Shown here: piece after piece, positions 53,672 through 64,000 of the stretch
Layout of the letters: each line of letters opens with the position of its first letter
How positions within the stretch are numbered: the stretch's first letter is position 1
Assembly (NCBI RefSeq): GCF_001999945.1
Contig: NZ_CP019650.1
Location: forward strand, 1,984,001 to 2,048,000
DNA length: 64,000 nucleotides
Reading direction: 5' to 3'
DNA from: Microbulbifer agarilyticus
GTDB lineage: Bacteria > Pseudomonadota > Gammaproteobacteria > Pseudomonadales > Cellvibrionaceae
Notes under the pieces: generated by a model
Databases searched by the model: none
What the model saw: only the letters and a program-made list of their open reading frames with translations
What the model was told of the DNA's origin: nothing
Position numbers and translations under genes: made by a program

Positions 53672-56600
53672 TTAAAAGTCGTATTTCAGTCCCAGTTTTA
53701 CCCGCCAGGTTGATTCTGCAGCTTCGAAGCGGCTGAAGTTCCGACTCTCCAGACCACCAAATGGTTCGTCGTACACGTATTGCCCCTGGTCATTGATGTC
53801 GAACGCGAACAATTTCTGCTGTGGATACTGGATATCGTAGACCTTGCCCCAGTCCTCATTTAGCAGGTTGGCAAAGTTGTCGATGGTCAGGTACACCAAG
53901 CCACGGTGTTCTGCCATGAATCCGGGCACCTCCTGACTGATTGCCAGATCCATGGTCGTCACCCACGGCATATTGTCCGAGTACTTCTCAATAAAACCAC
54001 CCGCATTGCCCGCGACGCCAACCGCGCGTGCCATTTCCATGATCTCTGCATAACTAAGCCCATTTTCAAAGTCGACAAGCGGGTCATCGGCACCCGACGG
54101 AATGTAGGCCAGGTAAACATCGGAGTCGTCAAAACTTGGCTGATCACCGAAGTCATCATCGCGGTAGGAGTCCAGCGTCCACGAGAATGGGCGGCCGGAC
54201 CGACGCTCCATAAACAGATTGAAATTGGTGGCATAGCCCTGGATAAACTCGGTACGGTAGCCGAGATTTAACACAAAACGGTGTTCAATTTCATAGTAGG
54301 CAGTGCCCTCAAGGGGTTGATTCCGATTTTCCATTACTTCGTACTGGAAATTTGATTCCGCAGTGGAGCTAGTGCCTGGGTTTACCTCGGTAATGTCCTG
54401 ATTTGTGTAGGAGAGATTGACCGAGAGCCCGTTGTTGAAAGCCTTCTCCAGCGCTGTTGACCAGATAATACTGCGGCCGCCATTATCGACATTGCTCAGT
54501 TCAAGGTCGTAGTTGCCTTCGGTATCGGTGCCAGCGTAAACGCTGTCCCAGATGATGCGGTCACCGACACGCTGACCACTGTCGATACGGGAGAGGTCGC
54601 GCCAGTGGACGGCATTCTCACGGTCGACAAAGGTCAGTTCGGTGGTCCAGTTGAAGTCTTCCCCGAGTCCCGGCACAGCGAAACTATAATCAGCGGCGAG
54701 CTGGTAGCGCCAATCTGAGGGTAGCTCGAAATCCGGGTCAATCGTGTTGGTGCTGCCTGCGCCGGGTGCTAGGGCATTCATAGCGACTTGAGGCACGCGA
54801 GTAAATCCTACATCTGCCGCTTCCAGGCTGGTGAAGTAGGCTGCGTCTTTGGTGGTGCCGTCATTAGTGTAGGCATTGGATACCCAAACCAGTGGCATAC
54901 CACCACTGAAGCGACCGACACCCCCGCGCAAGGTGAGATCGTCCTGCAGTGTCCAGTTGAACCCTACACGTGGCAGGAAGATGTCACGGCCATCAAGATT
55001 CTCGGTGTTGCTGAAGCCATAGGTTGCTTCGAAATTTTCATTCCGATTTGGCGCACTGTCGATACTGAGCGTCTCATAGCGCAGTCCAGCCACCAATTCG
55101 AATCCGGCGAATGGCTCGAGAGTGGCTTCACCATATAGGGAGTAGGTGGTGCCATTCACATCGTACGCAATATCCTGGATGTTGTTGGTATAGGCATTGC
55201 TGTATTCGAAACTGGCAATCTCGCGATTCTCGAAATCATCCAGACTGTCGAATGTCCAGGTTCCCAGTGCATCGCGGCCGTAAAGATTGTAGTTCCAGGT
55301 GTCCTCGAGCTCTGCACCAAACCGGTATTGCACGCCTCCCGCCAAGTAGGTGCCATGCACACCGAAGTTCCACACTTCGTTGGCAAGCACATTTGCGTGT
55401 CGGTTTTCATCGGCGCCGGCGACGATGGTGCCATTCTCTGTACGAATGTTGATTTCACCCCAATTGGAAGTGGTGAGTGAAGCCTGTTCATAGTCTTTAT
55501 AGGACAAGTTTATTTCTGTGCTGAATACGTCGTTCCAGTCGGAGAACAGATGCGCCGTGTAGTAGGTGGTGTCCTGAGCCATGGTCCAGAGGTTGGAAGA
55601 CAGATTTAGCGTGTCGTCGCTATCGGTAAAGTTCCGGGCTGAGCGTGTTTCCTGATTACTGTAAGTGAAGTCTGCACGCTGGTTGTCGGCAATATTCCAA
55701 TCCAGTTTAACCAGAACCTTCTCATCGCTGTCGGGAGTGGGGGCTGCGCCAATCCCATCGGTTAGCCCATAGGTGTCTTGTAGGATACCGATGGCACGAT
55801 CGCGTTCAGTGGTAGTAACATCATGGTTGGCGAGGCTGTCTAGGTCATAGTCAAAGGCCACTTCTTCTTCCCACTTTTCGTAGGAGGTAAAAAAGAACAG
55901 TTGGTCTTGGATCATCGCGCCGCTAAAGGTCGCGCCGTAGGTTTCCTGTTCTGTATCAATATCGATTTCATTGACAGTGCCATCGGTTGGCAGCCGGTCG
56001 TCTTTCGCGGTGCCCGACCACGGCGTACTTTCGAAATAGACGCTGCCCTGATACTCGTTTGTACCAGACTTGGTGACCGCATTGATGCTGCCACCACCGA
56101 ACTTGCCGGCCCGCGTATTAAACGGCGCATAGGTAATTGAGATTTGCTCTACCGCATCCAAGGAAATAGGCGGGCGGTTCGTAGGGTAGCCATTGGACTG
56201 CAAGCCAAATGTATCATTGATGCCTACGCTGTCGATGGTGAGGGCGTTGTATTTTGGGTTGGTGCCGGCAATGCTTAGCTGGTTGCCGTCTGGGCTAACG
56301 ACTGCCAATGGGTTGGCTCTGATCACCTCTTTGAGATCGCGGCTGAAGGTGGCTGCGGAGGAAATCTGCTCTTCGCCAAATACACTGCTGGAACCACGGT
56401 TTTCATAAAACTGTGCTTCGGCGGTCACCACAACTTCTTCAATACTATTGACTTCAAGTGAGTCGCTATCTAGATCGATCGGCAGAACCAGTGGTGTGCC
56501 AAGGGTCAGGAAAATGTCGTTGAGGATCTCTTCACCGGAACTAGACTCCACCTTCACAGTGTATGGGCCACCGACGCGTAGTCCCGATACATTGAAGCGG

Positions 56601-56809
56601 CCGGAATTTCCGCTTTCAATCACACTTTGTGTATTGGAGGGCTGGTGAATAATCGTAATTTTAGCATCGTTTACTGGGCTGCCGGCTTCCGCCGTTATCA
56701 GGCCACGAATACTTGAGGTGGTTTGTTGCGCGCTGGCCGGCGACGCAAGGCCCAGAGCTGAAATTACCGCAGCGGAAAGTACTGCGATGGGGAATTGTGT
56801 GCGTTTCAT
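53672..56809 (-). CDS. Oar-like TonB-dependent receptor with carboxypeptidase-regulatory domain
   Basis: 1045 aa. Signal peptide (about 1-27), then a carboxypeptidase-regulatory-like Ig-fold domain (SSIRGLITAEAGSPVNDAKI, SGNSGRFNVSGLRVGGPYTV), a TonB-box region IEEVVVTAEA, a plug (FSRDLKEVIRANPLAVVSPDG, FNTRAGKFGGGSINAVTKSG) and a large barrel ending VKLGLKYDF. This architecture is that of the Oar/OmpA-related receptors, whose known members act in protein or large-substrate transport. AGGAGAG precedes the ATG. It is divergent from the S1/P1 nuclease gene. Confidence 0.9.
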   Translation of the reverse strand: MKRTQFPIAVLSAAVISALGLASPASAQQTTSSIRGLITAEAGSPVNDAKITIIHQPSNTQSVIESGNSGRFNVSGLRVGGPYTVKVESSSGEEILNDIFLTLGTPLVLPIDLDSDSLEVNSIEEVVVTAEAQFYENRGSSSVFGEEQISSAATFSRDLKEVIRANPLAVVSPDGNQLSIAGTNPKYNALTIDSVGINDTFGLQSNGYPTNRPPISLDAVEQISITYAPFNTRAGKFGGGSINAVTKSGTNEYQGSVYFESTPWSGTAKDDRLPTDGTVNEIDIDTEQETYGATFSGAMIQDQLFFFTSYEKWEEEVAFDYDLDSLANHDVTTTERDRAIGILQDTYGLTDGIGAAPTPDSDEKVLVKLDWNIADNQRADFTYSNQETRSARNFTDSDDTLNLSSNLWTMAQDTTYYTAHLFSDWNDVFSTEINLSYKDYEQASLTTSNWGEINIRTENGTIVAGADENRHANVLANEVWNFGVHGTYLAGGVQYRFGAELEDTWNYNLYGRDALGTWTFDSLDDFENREIASFEYSNAYTNNIQDIAYDVNGTTYSLYGEATLEPFAGFELVAGLRYETLSIDSAPNRNENFEATYGFSNTENLDGRDIFLPRVGFNWTLQDDLTLRGGVGRFSGGMPLVWVSNAYTNDGTTKDAAYFTSLEAADVGFTRVPQVAMNALAPGAGSTNTIDPDFELPSDWRYQLAADYSFAVPGLGEDFNWTTELTFVDRENAVHWRDLSRIDSGQRVGDRIIWDSVYAGTDTEGNYDLELSNVDNGGRSIIWSTALEKAFNNGLSVNLSYTNQDITEVNPGTSSTAESNFQYEVMENRNQPLEGTAYYEIEHRFVLNLGYRTEFIQGYATNFNLFMERRSGRPFSWTLDSYRDDDFGDQPSFDDSDVYLAYIPSGADDPLVDFENGLSYAEIMEMARAVGVAGNAGGFIEKYSDNMPWVTTMDLAISQEVPGFMAEHRGLVYLTIDNFANLLNEDWGKVYDIQYPQQKLFAFDINDQGQYVYDEPFGGLESRNFSRFEAAESTWRVKLGLKYDF

Positions 56810-57141
56810 GGAACTCTCCTAGTTCTCGCGTTACTGATTTTGACCTGATGAGTGTCTGGTCGTAATGGCTTGTCGTATGCTCGACACTTGCCACGCAACG
56901 CTGTGTGTCTCGTTGAATTGGCTTCTATAGCCCACCGCTAAGCAGAGGGTTGCCGTTATTCGGCGCGCCTATTGTTGTGGAGAGTTCTTTCAGGCTGGTG
57001 AAGCTAATATTTCGCATTTGTCTCTAATTTGTGACGAATATCCTGCATTGCGAATTCATATGCCAATTCATCCTTTGCAATAGTTCTGAAATAGTTTCCT
57101 TATAGTTTGTCGATGTTTATTTCTTTGATGGGAAACACGAC
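56810..57141. other. Divergent promoter region of receptor and nuclease
   Basis: 332 bp without a supported gene. The half near the nuclease is AT-rich (57000-57120) and probably holds its promoter. No clear palindrome, repeat or consensus promoter was recognised. Confidence 0.5.
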
Positions 57142-57954
57142 ATGAGTTTCATGAACAGAATTGCCGTGCTCGCGATTGCCGCAAGTACTCTATTTTCCGC
57201 CTCGCACAGTTATGCGTGGGGTGCAGATGGTCATCGCGCGACCGGTGAGATTGCCTGGCAGCTATTGGATACCTCGGTGCAGCAGAAGGTGCTAACACTT
57301 TTGGCGGCAAAGGGAGAGACAAGTCTCGCTGAAGCAGGTACCTGGGCCGATCGGATGCGTGGTGATGCGAGTTACGACTGGGCCAAGCCGATGCACTACA
57401 TCAATTTACCTGTGGTCTGGGAGGGTTACGAAAAATCCCGCGATTGCCCTCAGTATGGTTGTATCGTCGAAGCGATTTATACTTATCGTGAGCAACTGGC
57501 AGATACCGCGCGTACGGACGCTGAGCGCGCCGAGGCGCTACTGTTTCTTGTCCACTTTGTAGAGGATATTCATCAGCCGATGCATACCGGCTTGCGTGAA
57601 GATCGTGGTGGCAACGATGTAAAGGTCACATTCTATGGAGAAGAAACCAATTTACACGCGCTTTGGGATACGCATCTTCCTGCACGCTTTATGGATAATT
57701 GGCAGAGCTTCGCCACGCATCAGGTTGACCGGATTGACCGCCGTCAGTTGTTTGACTTGGCAAATGGCGAAATCGGCGGGCCTTTGGACTGGCTGGCGGA
57801 GTCGCATCGGCTTGCGCATTCCAATGCCTACAGCGATATGAGTGTGTTAAGCGAGGGCTACTATGAGAAGAATCGGGCAGTAGCCGAGTTGCGTTTGCGT
57901 CAGGGGGGTATGCGTCTGGCGGTGCTATTAACAGATGTGCTGGCCAGCGAATAG
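57142..57954 (+). CDS. Secreted S1/P1-type nuclease
   Basis: 270 aa. Signal peptide about 1-25, cleaved before WGADGHRATGEIA so that the mature N-terminal Trp can act as zinc ligand, as in P1 nuclease. Other trinuclear-zinc ligands are seen in AGTWADRMR, MHYINLP, LVHFVEDIHQPMHTG, RGGNDVKV and NLHALWDTHL. It cleaves single-stranded RNA and DNA and removes 3' phosphates. Expected to be periplasmic or exported. It is divergent from the Oar-like receptor gene, which may be a functional pairing. A hairpin follows at 57964-58000. Confidence 0.93.
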   Translation: MSFMNRIAVLAIAASTLFSASHSYAWGADGHRATGEIAWQLLDTSVQQKVLTLLAAKGETSLAEAGTWADRMRGDASYDWAKPMHYINLPVVWEGYEKSRDCPQYGCIVEAIYTYREQLADTARTDAERAEALLFLVHFVEDIHQPMHTGLREDRGGNDVKVTFYGEETNLHALWDTHLPARFMDNWQSFATHQVDRIDRRQLFDLANGEIGGPLDWLAESHRLAHSNAYSDMSVLSEGYYEKNRAVAELRLRQGGMRLAVLLTDVLASE

Positions 57955-57963
57955 CGCGGGAAT

Positions 57964-58000
57964 AGACAGAGGCATCGACATCTCGTCGGCGCCTCTGTCT
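57964..58000 (+). terminator. Hairpin after the S1/P1 nuclease gene
   Basis: A 10-bp stem AGACAGAGGC/GCCTCTGTCT with a 17-nt loop, followed by GATTGAAGAATT. T-tract is weak, so termination efficiency is uncertain; it separates two convergent genes. Confidence 0.45.
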
Positions 58001-58010
58001 GATTGAAGAA

Positions 58011-58735
58011 TTAGATTGACCGCTGATCGATGCGCTTGCGGAATTCCTCGTTGGTTTCCTTGCGCTCGGAGTAGCGGTCGGTGAAGTAATCCCGCTTGTC
58101 TTTCAACAGATAGGTAAACTTCATTAATTCTTCCATTACATCGACAATACGATCGTAATAGGAAGAAGGCTTCATGCGATCGTTATCATCAAATTCTTGC
58201 CATGCTTTGGCCACCGATGACTGGTTGGGAATGGTGACCATGCGCATCCAGCGTCCAAGGATACGCATCTGGTTTACGGCATTGAAGGACTGAGAGCCAC
58301 CGCAGACCTGCATTACCGCAAGGGTTTTGCCCTGTGTTGGGCGCACCGCCTGCACCGCCAGCGGAATCCAGTCGATCTGGGTTTTCATGATGCCGGTCAT
58401 GGCACCGTGGCGCTCGGGTGAGGACCACACCATTCCGTCGCACCACATTGCGAGATTGCGGAGCTCCTGAACCTTTGGGTGCTCCGCATCCACGTCATCG
58501 TCGGGCAGGGGGAGGCCGGATGGGTTGAAGATCCGGGTCTCTGCGCCGAGCGAAGTCAAGATGCGCGCAGCTTCTTCCGCGGCAAGTCGACTAAATGAGC
58601 GTTTGCGCAGTGAGCCGTACAAGAGCAAGATTTTGGGGGCGTCTTGTTCAATTGCCGCAGTTAGTTGGCCCATATCGGTGTTAGCAAAACACTCGGGGAC
58701 CATATTCGGCATGTTCTCGTCGATATCCGCTTTGC

Positions 58736-58739
<4 letters not shown>
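58011..58739 (-). CDS. arsH: Organoarsenical NADPH oxidoreductase ArsH
   Basis: 242 aa FMN-dependent flavodoxin-fold enzyme. The phosphate-binding loop is [51 protein letters not shown] and the C-terminal [11 protein letters not shown] match ArsH. It oxidises trivalent organoarsenicals and confers resistance. It is the last gene of arsR-arsC-acr3-arsH and overlaps acr3 by 4 bp. Confidence 0.95.
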
Positions 58740-59785
<1,046 letters not shown>

Positions 59786-59808
59786 GTGCTGAAGTCCTTC
59801 TTTCGTTG

Positions 59809-60285
59809 TTATTGTTCGCCGTCAGCAAGCGCCTGCATGGCTTCTTGCAGTGCTGTGCCGCTTTTTTTATGGAGACCTTGCTCAAGCATTTGCTCAACAC
59901 GCTGCTGGATGATGTCGATAGTTTGGTTGAAGGCCCGTTCGATTTCGTCCTCGCTGCCTTCCAGCTTGGAAGGGTCTTCCAGCCCCCAGTGCACTTTGGC
60001 AGAATTGCCAAACCATACCGGGCAGCTTTCACCGGCAGCACTGTCACATACCGTCACGACTAGATCGGGCGCCCATTCTTCAAAGTCGTCCCAGGACTGG
60101 CTCCGCAGAGAGTCGGTCTCGATTCCACGCTCTTTCAGATACTTGATCGATAGCGGGTGAACCGCGCCACTGGGCTGGCTGCCAGCACTGCGCGCTTCAA
60201 TGTGTTCCTGGCCAAGACTGTTAGTGACAGCCTCGCTCAGGATGCTCCGGCAGCGGTTATGGGTGCAGATATACAAAACTTTCAT
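59809..60285 (-). CDS. arsC: Arsenate reductase, low-molecular-weight phosphatase type
   Basis: 158 aa. The LMW-PTP active-site loop CTHNRCR (C7 to R13) reduces arsenate to arsenite. The additional Cys residues in [16 protein letters not shown] correspond to the thioredoxin-coupled resolving pair. The C-terminal part is helical. It is 23 bp before acr3 on the same strand. Confidence 0.95.
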   Translation of the reverse strand: MKVLYICTHNRCRSILSEAVTNSLGQEHIEARSAGSQPSGAVHPLSIKYLKERGIETDSLRSQSWDDFEEWAPDLVVTVCDSAAGESCPVWFGNSAKVHWGLEDPSKLEGSEDEIERAFNQTIDIIQQRVEQMLEQGLHKKSGTALQEAMQALADGEQ

Positions 60286-60368
60286 CGGTGGCTTCTCAAT
60301 GGGTTTTCACTGACGGGGTTTGAGTTAAAGAAACAATAAGGTGGCGTTTGCCTTGCAGTAGCAGGTTG

Positions 60369-60710
60369 CTAGCAGCAATTACTGCCTGCTGGACGGTTCT
60401 GCATGCTTGCCAAGGACTGTTGGCTGGCTTCTATGAACGCTTGGTTCGCATCCAGCGTTTGAGTCACTACTTCATTGACCCAATGCGGTAGATCGGCGGC
60501 CAGGCTGTAATAGACCCACTGTCCACGGCGTTCATCGGTCAATAGGCCCGCAGCACGCAGCTGGGCCAAGTGACGGGAGATTTTGGGCTGGCTCTCATCC
60601 AGTGCGCACATCAACTCGCACACGCAGAGTTCGCCCTCGCTGGCGATCAGCAGGAGACTGCGCAGGCGGGTGTCATCGCCGAGACACTTGAAGATTGTTA
60701 CGGGATCCAT
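60369..60710 (-). CDS. arsR: Arsenic-responsive repressor ArsR
   Basis: 113 aa winged-helix repressor. The metal-sensing Cys motif ELCVCELMCAL (C29, C31, C35) is the E. coli-type As(III) site. The DNA-recognition helix is in QPKISRHLAQLRAAGLL. An additional CC pair ends the protein. GAGGA precedes the ATG. First gene of the ars operon, autoregulated through the upstream site. Confidence 0.95.
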   Translation of the reverse strand: MDPVTIFKCLGDDTRLRSLLLIASEGELCVCELMCALDESQPKISRHLAQLRAAGLLTDERRGQWVYYSLAADLPHWVNEVVTQTLDANQAFIEASQQSLASMQNRPAGSNCC

Positions 60711-60772
60711 GGATTCCTCGCGTCGTAGAGGCTAATCATCTGCTAGTGATTTGCGGAGTATATGTGGTAAAG

Positions 60773-60796
60773 CGTATATATGGAAATTCGTATATA
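60773..60796. promoter_or_regulatory. Candidate ArsR operator
   Basis: Two direct copies of CGTATATA, at 60773-60780 and 60789-60796, with a 16-bp period, about 65-85 bp upstream of arsR. The AT-rich TATATA core and position fit an ArsR-family site. The spacing to an exact promoter is not resolved. The remainder of 60711-60932 shows only the xthA terminator-like hairpin. Confidence 0.45.
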
Positions 60797-60885
60797 ACGG
60801 TTAAGCTCGAGGTCTGAGTTGCGGGGCGGATTTGGGGCGGAGGAAAGAGCGAAGACAGCTGATTCAGGGGGAATCGGAGCAGATC

Positions 60886-60911
60886 AGCACACCGCGCAGA
60901 CGCGGTGTGCT
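60886..60911 (-). terminator. Hairpin after xthA
   Basis: An 11-bp perfect stem AGCACACCGCG/CGCGGTGTGCT with a 4-nt loop, 20 bp past the xthA stop. It lacks a T-tract on either strand. Confidence 0.45.
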
Positions 60912-60932
60912 GTATGGGTTAGGGAAGGCCGC

Positions 60933-61748
60933 TCAGAGGTCGAACTTGGCCCACACTGGTGCGTGGTCTGATGGGCGCTCCATGCCGCGAATCTCGTAGT
61001 CGATACCGGTATCGACGCAGCGGTCAGCAAGGCCGTGGGTGGCCAGGATCAGGTCTATACGCAGGCCGCGACGGGGCTCGCGGTCGAAACCACGGCTGCG
61101 GTAGTCGAACCAGCTGAACAGATCGTTGGTTTCCGGGTTCTGTGCACGGAAGGTGTCTACCAGCCCCCAGTTGTACAACTTGTCCAGCCACTCGCGTTCT
61201 TCCGGAAGGAAGCTACATTTGCCGTCACGCAGCCAGCGCTTGCGGTTCGGCTCGCCAATGCCGATATCGAGATCGCTCGGCGAAATGTTCATATCGCCAA
61301 TCACCAGCACAGGCGCCTTGCTGTCGCAGCTGTTGTTCAGGTATGCGTCCAGGTCTGCATAGTATTTTTGCTTGGCCGGGAATTTCACCGGGTGCTCACG
61401 GCTTTCCCCCTGCGGGAAATAGCCGTTGATTACGGTGAGAGGCTGATCGCCGCCGATATCGAACTGCCCGGCAACCAGGCGACGTTGGGCGTCGTCTGCA
61501 TCGGTAGGGAAACCGTACTGTTTCTTCAGGAACGGGTAGCGCGAGAGCAGGGCAACGCCATAGTGGGTCTTTTGGCCGAAGTAGATAACCTCATAACCGA
61601 GGTCGCGGATGGCATCGATGGGAAAGTCTTCATCGGTACACTTGGTTTCCTGCAGGCCGATGATGTCGGGCGACTGCGATTCTACCAGTGCTTCCATCTG
61701 GTGCAGGCGTGCACGGATACTGTTGACGTTAAAGGATACAACTTTCAT
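60933..61748 (-). CDS. xthA: Exodeoxyribonuclease III
   Basis: 271 aa from the ATG at 61748 (GGGGG 4 nt upstream); homologues begin [17 protein letters not shown] endonuclease and 3'-5' exonuclease of base-excision repair. Motifs seen are [27 protein letters not shown] and the terminal [12 protein letters not shown] with the catalytic His. A 9-codon extension to 61775 is possible but poorly supported. Confidence 0.96.
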   Translation of the reverse strand: MKVVSFNVNSIRARLHQMEALVESQSPDIIGLQETKCTDEDFPIDAIRDLGYEVIYFGQKTHYGVALLSRYPFLKKQYGFPTDADDAQRRLVAGQFDIGGDQPLTVINGYFPQGESREHPVKFPAKQKYYADLDAYLNNSCDSKAPVLVIGDMNISPSDLDIGIGEPNRKRWLRDGKCSFLPEEREWLDKLYNWGLVDTFRAQNPETNDLFSWFDYRSRGFDREPRRGLRIDLILATHGLADRCVDTGIDYEIRGMERPSDHAPVWAKFDL

Positions 61749-61776
61749 TTTTCCCCCAATATGCAAATAAACCAAA

Positions 61777-61804
61777 GCCCGCTATTCCCTGCGGAATAGC
61801 GGGC
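61777..61804 (-). terminator. Intrinsic terminator of prc
   Basis: A 12-bp perfect stem GCCCGCTATTCC/GGAATAGCGGGC with a 4-nt loop, followed on the minus strand by TTTGGTTTATTTG. It lies between prc and xthA. Confidence 0.75.
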
Positions 61805-61874
61805 CTGGCAATGTTGTTTTAGGCCAGTGCGTTAAGTGGTCGGCACTGGCTGCTTGCATTAGCGCAAGCTGGTC

Positions 61875-63980
61875 TTAATCAAAATTCGCTACTTGTGGCG
61901 AGCTTGCGCGTTTTTTAAGGCCGATAAAGTCGGCCATGATGTAGCCCGCTTCGTTCAGCACCGGATCGTCTTCCAAGGTGATTTCGGTCGGGCCACCCAC
62001 CGGCGCGGTGTCATCGGACTCGCTCTTTTCGTAGGCTTCAAACGTTGCGTAAGGCTCCAGACCTTTGGCCTGGCGACGCTGGTTCTCAATGGCCAGCACA
62101 CTCTGGTTGAGGTCTTCGCGCTCCTGAACTCGGGCGCCTTCGTTCAGAGAAACCGCTTTGCGGTTGGCGCGATCCGTCTGGAACTTGAACTGTTTGCGCA
62201 GGAACACAAAGTCCGGATCCACCTCGGTGCGCTTGTCATGCTTTTTGATCAGATCCGGCAAGATGTCTTTCAGATTGAAATACTTCGCATGGCGTACAGC
62301 GTGAATACGGTCCCAGGGCAGGGCGGTATCGTACGCGCTCTCACCCACGCTTTCGCTGTCGATGAGTTCCGGCATCAGGATGTCCGGGGTTACACCCGCG
62401 TGCTGAGTACTGTCACCAGACACACGGTAGAACTTGGACTGGGTAATCTTCAGCTGACCTTCTTTCAGTGGCGCCATGGTCTGCACGGTGCCTTTACCGA
62501 AAGACTGGTTGCCCACGACCAAGCCACGGTTGTAGTCCTGTATCGCTCCGGCAAAAATTTCTGATGCTGATGCAGACAGGCGGTTGATCAGTACCACCAA
62601 TGGGCCGCGATACATGGCGCGGGAGCGCGAGCGGTTGTGGCGAGAGATCTGCTCGTTTGCGTGGCGAATCTGCACCACCGGGCCCTGATCGATAAACAGG
62701 TCGGTGAGCATGGTCGCTTCCTGCAGGGAGCCACCGCCGTTGTTACGCAGGTCCAGAATAATGCCGTCCACACCTTCCTTCTGCAGCTCGTCCAGCAGGC
62801 GCGCTACGTCGCGAGTGGTGCTTTTGTAGTTGGGGTCGCGGCGGCGGTAGGCCTCGAAATCGATATAGAAGGTGGGCAGGTTGATTACACCTACTTTGAA
62901 GTTTTGGTCACCATCGGAGAATTCGAAGGTCGCTTTCTTCGCGGCCTGATCTTCGAGTTTTACCTTGCTGCGCTTGATGGTAATGGTGCGGTGGGTACCG
63001 TCACCGCCCGTGGGAATGGTTTCCAGGCGCACGTAGGTGCCGGCCGAGCCCCGAATCAGGTCCACGACATCGTCCAGGCGCCAGCCTACAACATCGACCA
63101 TCTCGCCTTTCTGATCCTGGCCAACCGCCACGATCTTGTCGTTGGGTTTGATCTTACCGGTACGGTCCGCTGGGCCGCCTGCTACCAGGCGCGCTACCTT
63201 GGTGTACTCGTCTTCCATCTGCAACACGGCACCGATGCCTTCGAGAGACAGAGACATGCTCATGTTGAAGTTTTCCAGCGAGCGCGGAGACAGATAGTTG
63301 CTGTGCGGGTCGTACAGACGGGTGAGTGAGTTCATGTACAGCTCAAACACGTCGTCGGAATTCTGCTGGTCGAGACGCTTCAGCTGGCCTTTGTAACGGC
63401 GCTTCAGCAGGTCGGCAATCTCATCATCGTCTTTTTCAGTCAGGCGCAGATTTAGCACGCTGCTTTTCAAACGCTTGCGCCACAAGTCGTCAGCGGCGCT
63501 GATGGACTGGGGCCATTCGCTCTTTTCGCGGTCCAGCTCCAGAGATTCCTCTTTGGTGAAATCAAAATCCGGCAGGCCATTTTCCAGTTGAGACACGATG
63601 TTGTTCAGACGGTCGGTCATGCGCAGGTGATAGCGGTTGTAAATATCAAAACCGCGATCCACATTGCCTGCGCGCAGGTCGTCATCCAGCTGGGTGCGCC
63701 ACTGGCGGAATTCATTGATGTCGGAGGCGAGGAAATAGCTCTTGGTGGGGTCGAGGCCATTAATGTACTCGTCCCACAGGCCCGCGGACATCTCATTGCC
63801 GACTTTGAGCTTGTTGTAGTGCAGCATTTCGAGTTTGCTGACGATCTCTTTTGCCGTGCCGCCCTGGTCTTCATGGGGCTTCAGGTCTTTTGGATCTGCC
63901 GCCAAGGTCATTGGCGAAAGGAGAACCAGGAGTGATACGGACAGGCCGGAAATCAGATTAGCGAATCGATTGCTATGCAT
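61875..63980 (-). CDS. prc: Tail-specific (C-terminal processing) protease Prc
   Basis: 701 aa, full length. Signal peptide about 1-28 (ending TLAAD). The N-terminal helical domain precedes a PDZ domain (GIGAVLQMEDEYTKVARLVAGGPA) and the S41 protease core with the catalytic Ser in NRLSASASEIFAGA and Lys in QSFGKGTVQTM. A long C-terminal helical domain follows. Periplasmic; in E. coli it trims FtsI and degrades SsrA-tagged and Spr-type envelope proteins. The window ends 20 bp upstream of its start. Confidence 0.96.
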   Translation of the reverse strand: MHSNRFANLISGLSVSLLVLLSPMTLAADPKDLKPHEDQGGTAKEIVSKLEMLHYNKLKVGNEMSAGLWDEYINGLDPTKSYFLASDINEFRQWRTQLDDDLRAGNVDRGFDIYNRYHLRMTDRLNNIVSQLENGLPDFDFTKEESLELDREKSEWPQSISAADDLWRKRLKSSVLNLRLTEKDDDEIADLLKRRYKGQLKRLDQQNSDDVFELYMNSLTRLYDPHSNYLSPRSLENFNMSMSLSLEGIGAVLQMEDEYTKVARLVAGGPADRTGKIKPNDKIVAVGQDQKGEMVDVVGWRLDDVVDLIRGSAGTYVRLETIPTGGDGTHRTITIKRSKVKLEDQAAKKATFEFSDGDQNFKVGVINLPTFYIDFEAYRRRDPNYKSTTRDVARLLDELQKEGVDGIILDLRNNGGGSLQEATMLTDLFIDQGPVVQIRHANEQISRHNRSRSRAMYRGPLVVLINRLSASASEIFAGAIQDYNRGLVVGNQSFGKGTVQTMAPLKEGQLKITQSKFYRVSGDSTQHAGVTPDILMPELIDSESVGESAYDTALPWDRIHAVRHAKYFNLKDILPDLIKKHDKRTEVDPDFVFLRKQFKFQTDRANRKAVSLNEGARVQEREDLNQSVLAIENQRRQAKGLEPYATFEAYEKSESDDTAPVGGPTEITLEDDPVLNEAGYIMADFIGLKKRASSPQVANFD

Positions 63981-64000
63981 AAGGAGTCTCTTTATACGTC

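Overview
The window reads as a chromosomal segment of a marine-type gammaproteobacterium, most likely Cellvibrionales and close to Microbulbifer. This is inference from gene content: a complete type II secretion operon of the XcpP type, three very large TonB-dependent receptors, Gly/Ser-rich low-complexity stretches in secretion pseudopilins, and the gammaproteobacterial uvrY-uvrC-pgsA order. No plasmid, phage, transposase or CRISPR array was seen.

Layout. 1-3.6 kb: envelope biogenesis (3' end of msbA, lpxK, kdsB, murB). 4.0-7.3 kb: uvrY/gacA, uvrC, pgsA. 7.4-12.7 kb: accessory stretch with a secreted HNH nuclease, a serine beta-lactamase-fold hydrolase, a DUF1254 protein, tRNA-Cys/tRNA-Leu, a candidate small RNA and a secreted zinc peptidase. 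12.8-13.9 kb: tRNA-Pro and tesB. 14-24.4 kb: a trans-4-hydroxy-proline catabolic cluster (GntR-type regulator, epimerase, ketoglutarate semialdehyde dehydrogenase, deaminase, prolidase, D-amino-acid dehydrogenase) next to a TonB-dependent receptor. 24.8-26.1 kb: TetR regulator and DUF1285 protein. 26.4-30.9 kb: lipoprotein plus TonB receptor pair. 31.1-34.9 kb: electron-transfer flavoprotein system (ETF-QO divergent from etfBA). 35.1-45.8 kb: gspCDEFGHIJKLM. 46.0-49.0 kb: two small proteins and a degenerate hybrid histidine kinase. 49.2-53.6 kb: GtrB-like and ArnT-like glycosyltransferases with a two-component system. 53.7-58.0 kb: Oar-like TonB receptor divergent from an S1/P1 nuclease. 58.0-60.8 kb: arsenic resistance (arsR-arsC-acr3-arsH). 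60.9-64 kb: xthA and prc.

How it fits together. The cell appears to live on polymers: the secretion system exports hydrolases, secreted nucleases and a protease degrade DNA, RNA and protein, and TonB receptors import the fragments. The hydroxyproline block (prolidase releases Hyp from X-Hyp dipeptides, then epimerase, D-Hyp oxidation, deaminase, semialdehyde dehydrogenase to 2-oxoglutarate) suggests use of collagen-like peptides. A 16-bp perfect palindrome in its divergent promoter, with a degenerate copy upstream of the adjacent receptor, may tie receptor and pathway to one regulator. The strongest leads for undescribed biology are a candidate C-rich small RNA at about 11.26-11.44 kb, the tandem-winged-helix GntR-type regulator with its putative operators, and a hybrid histidine kinase whose phospho-acceptor histidine is replaced by glutamine.
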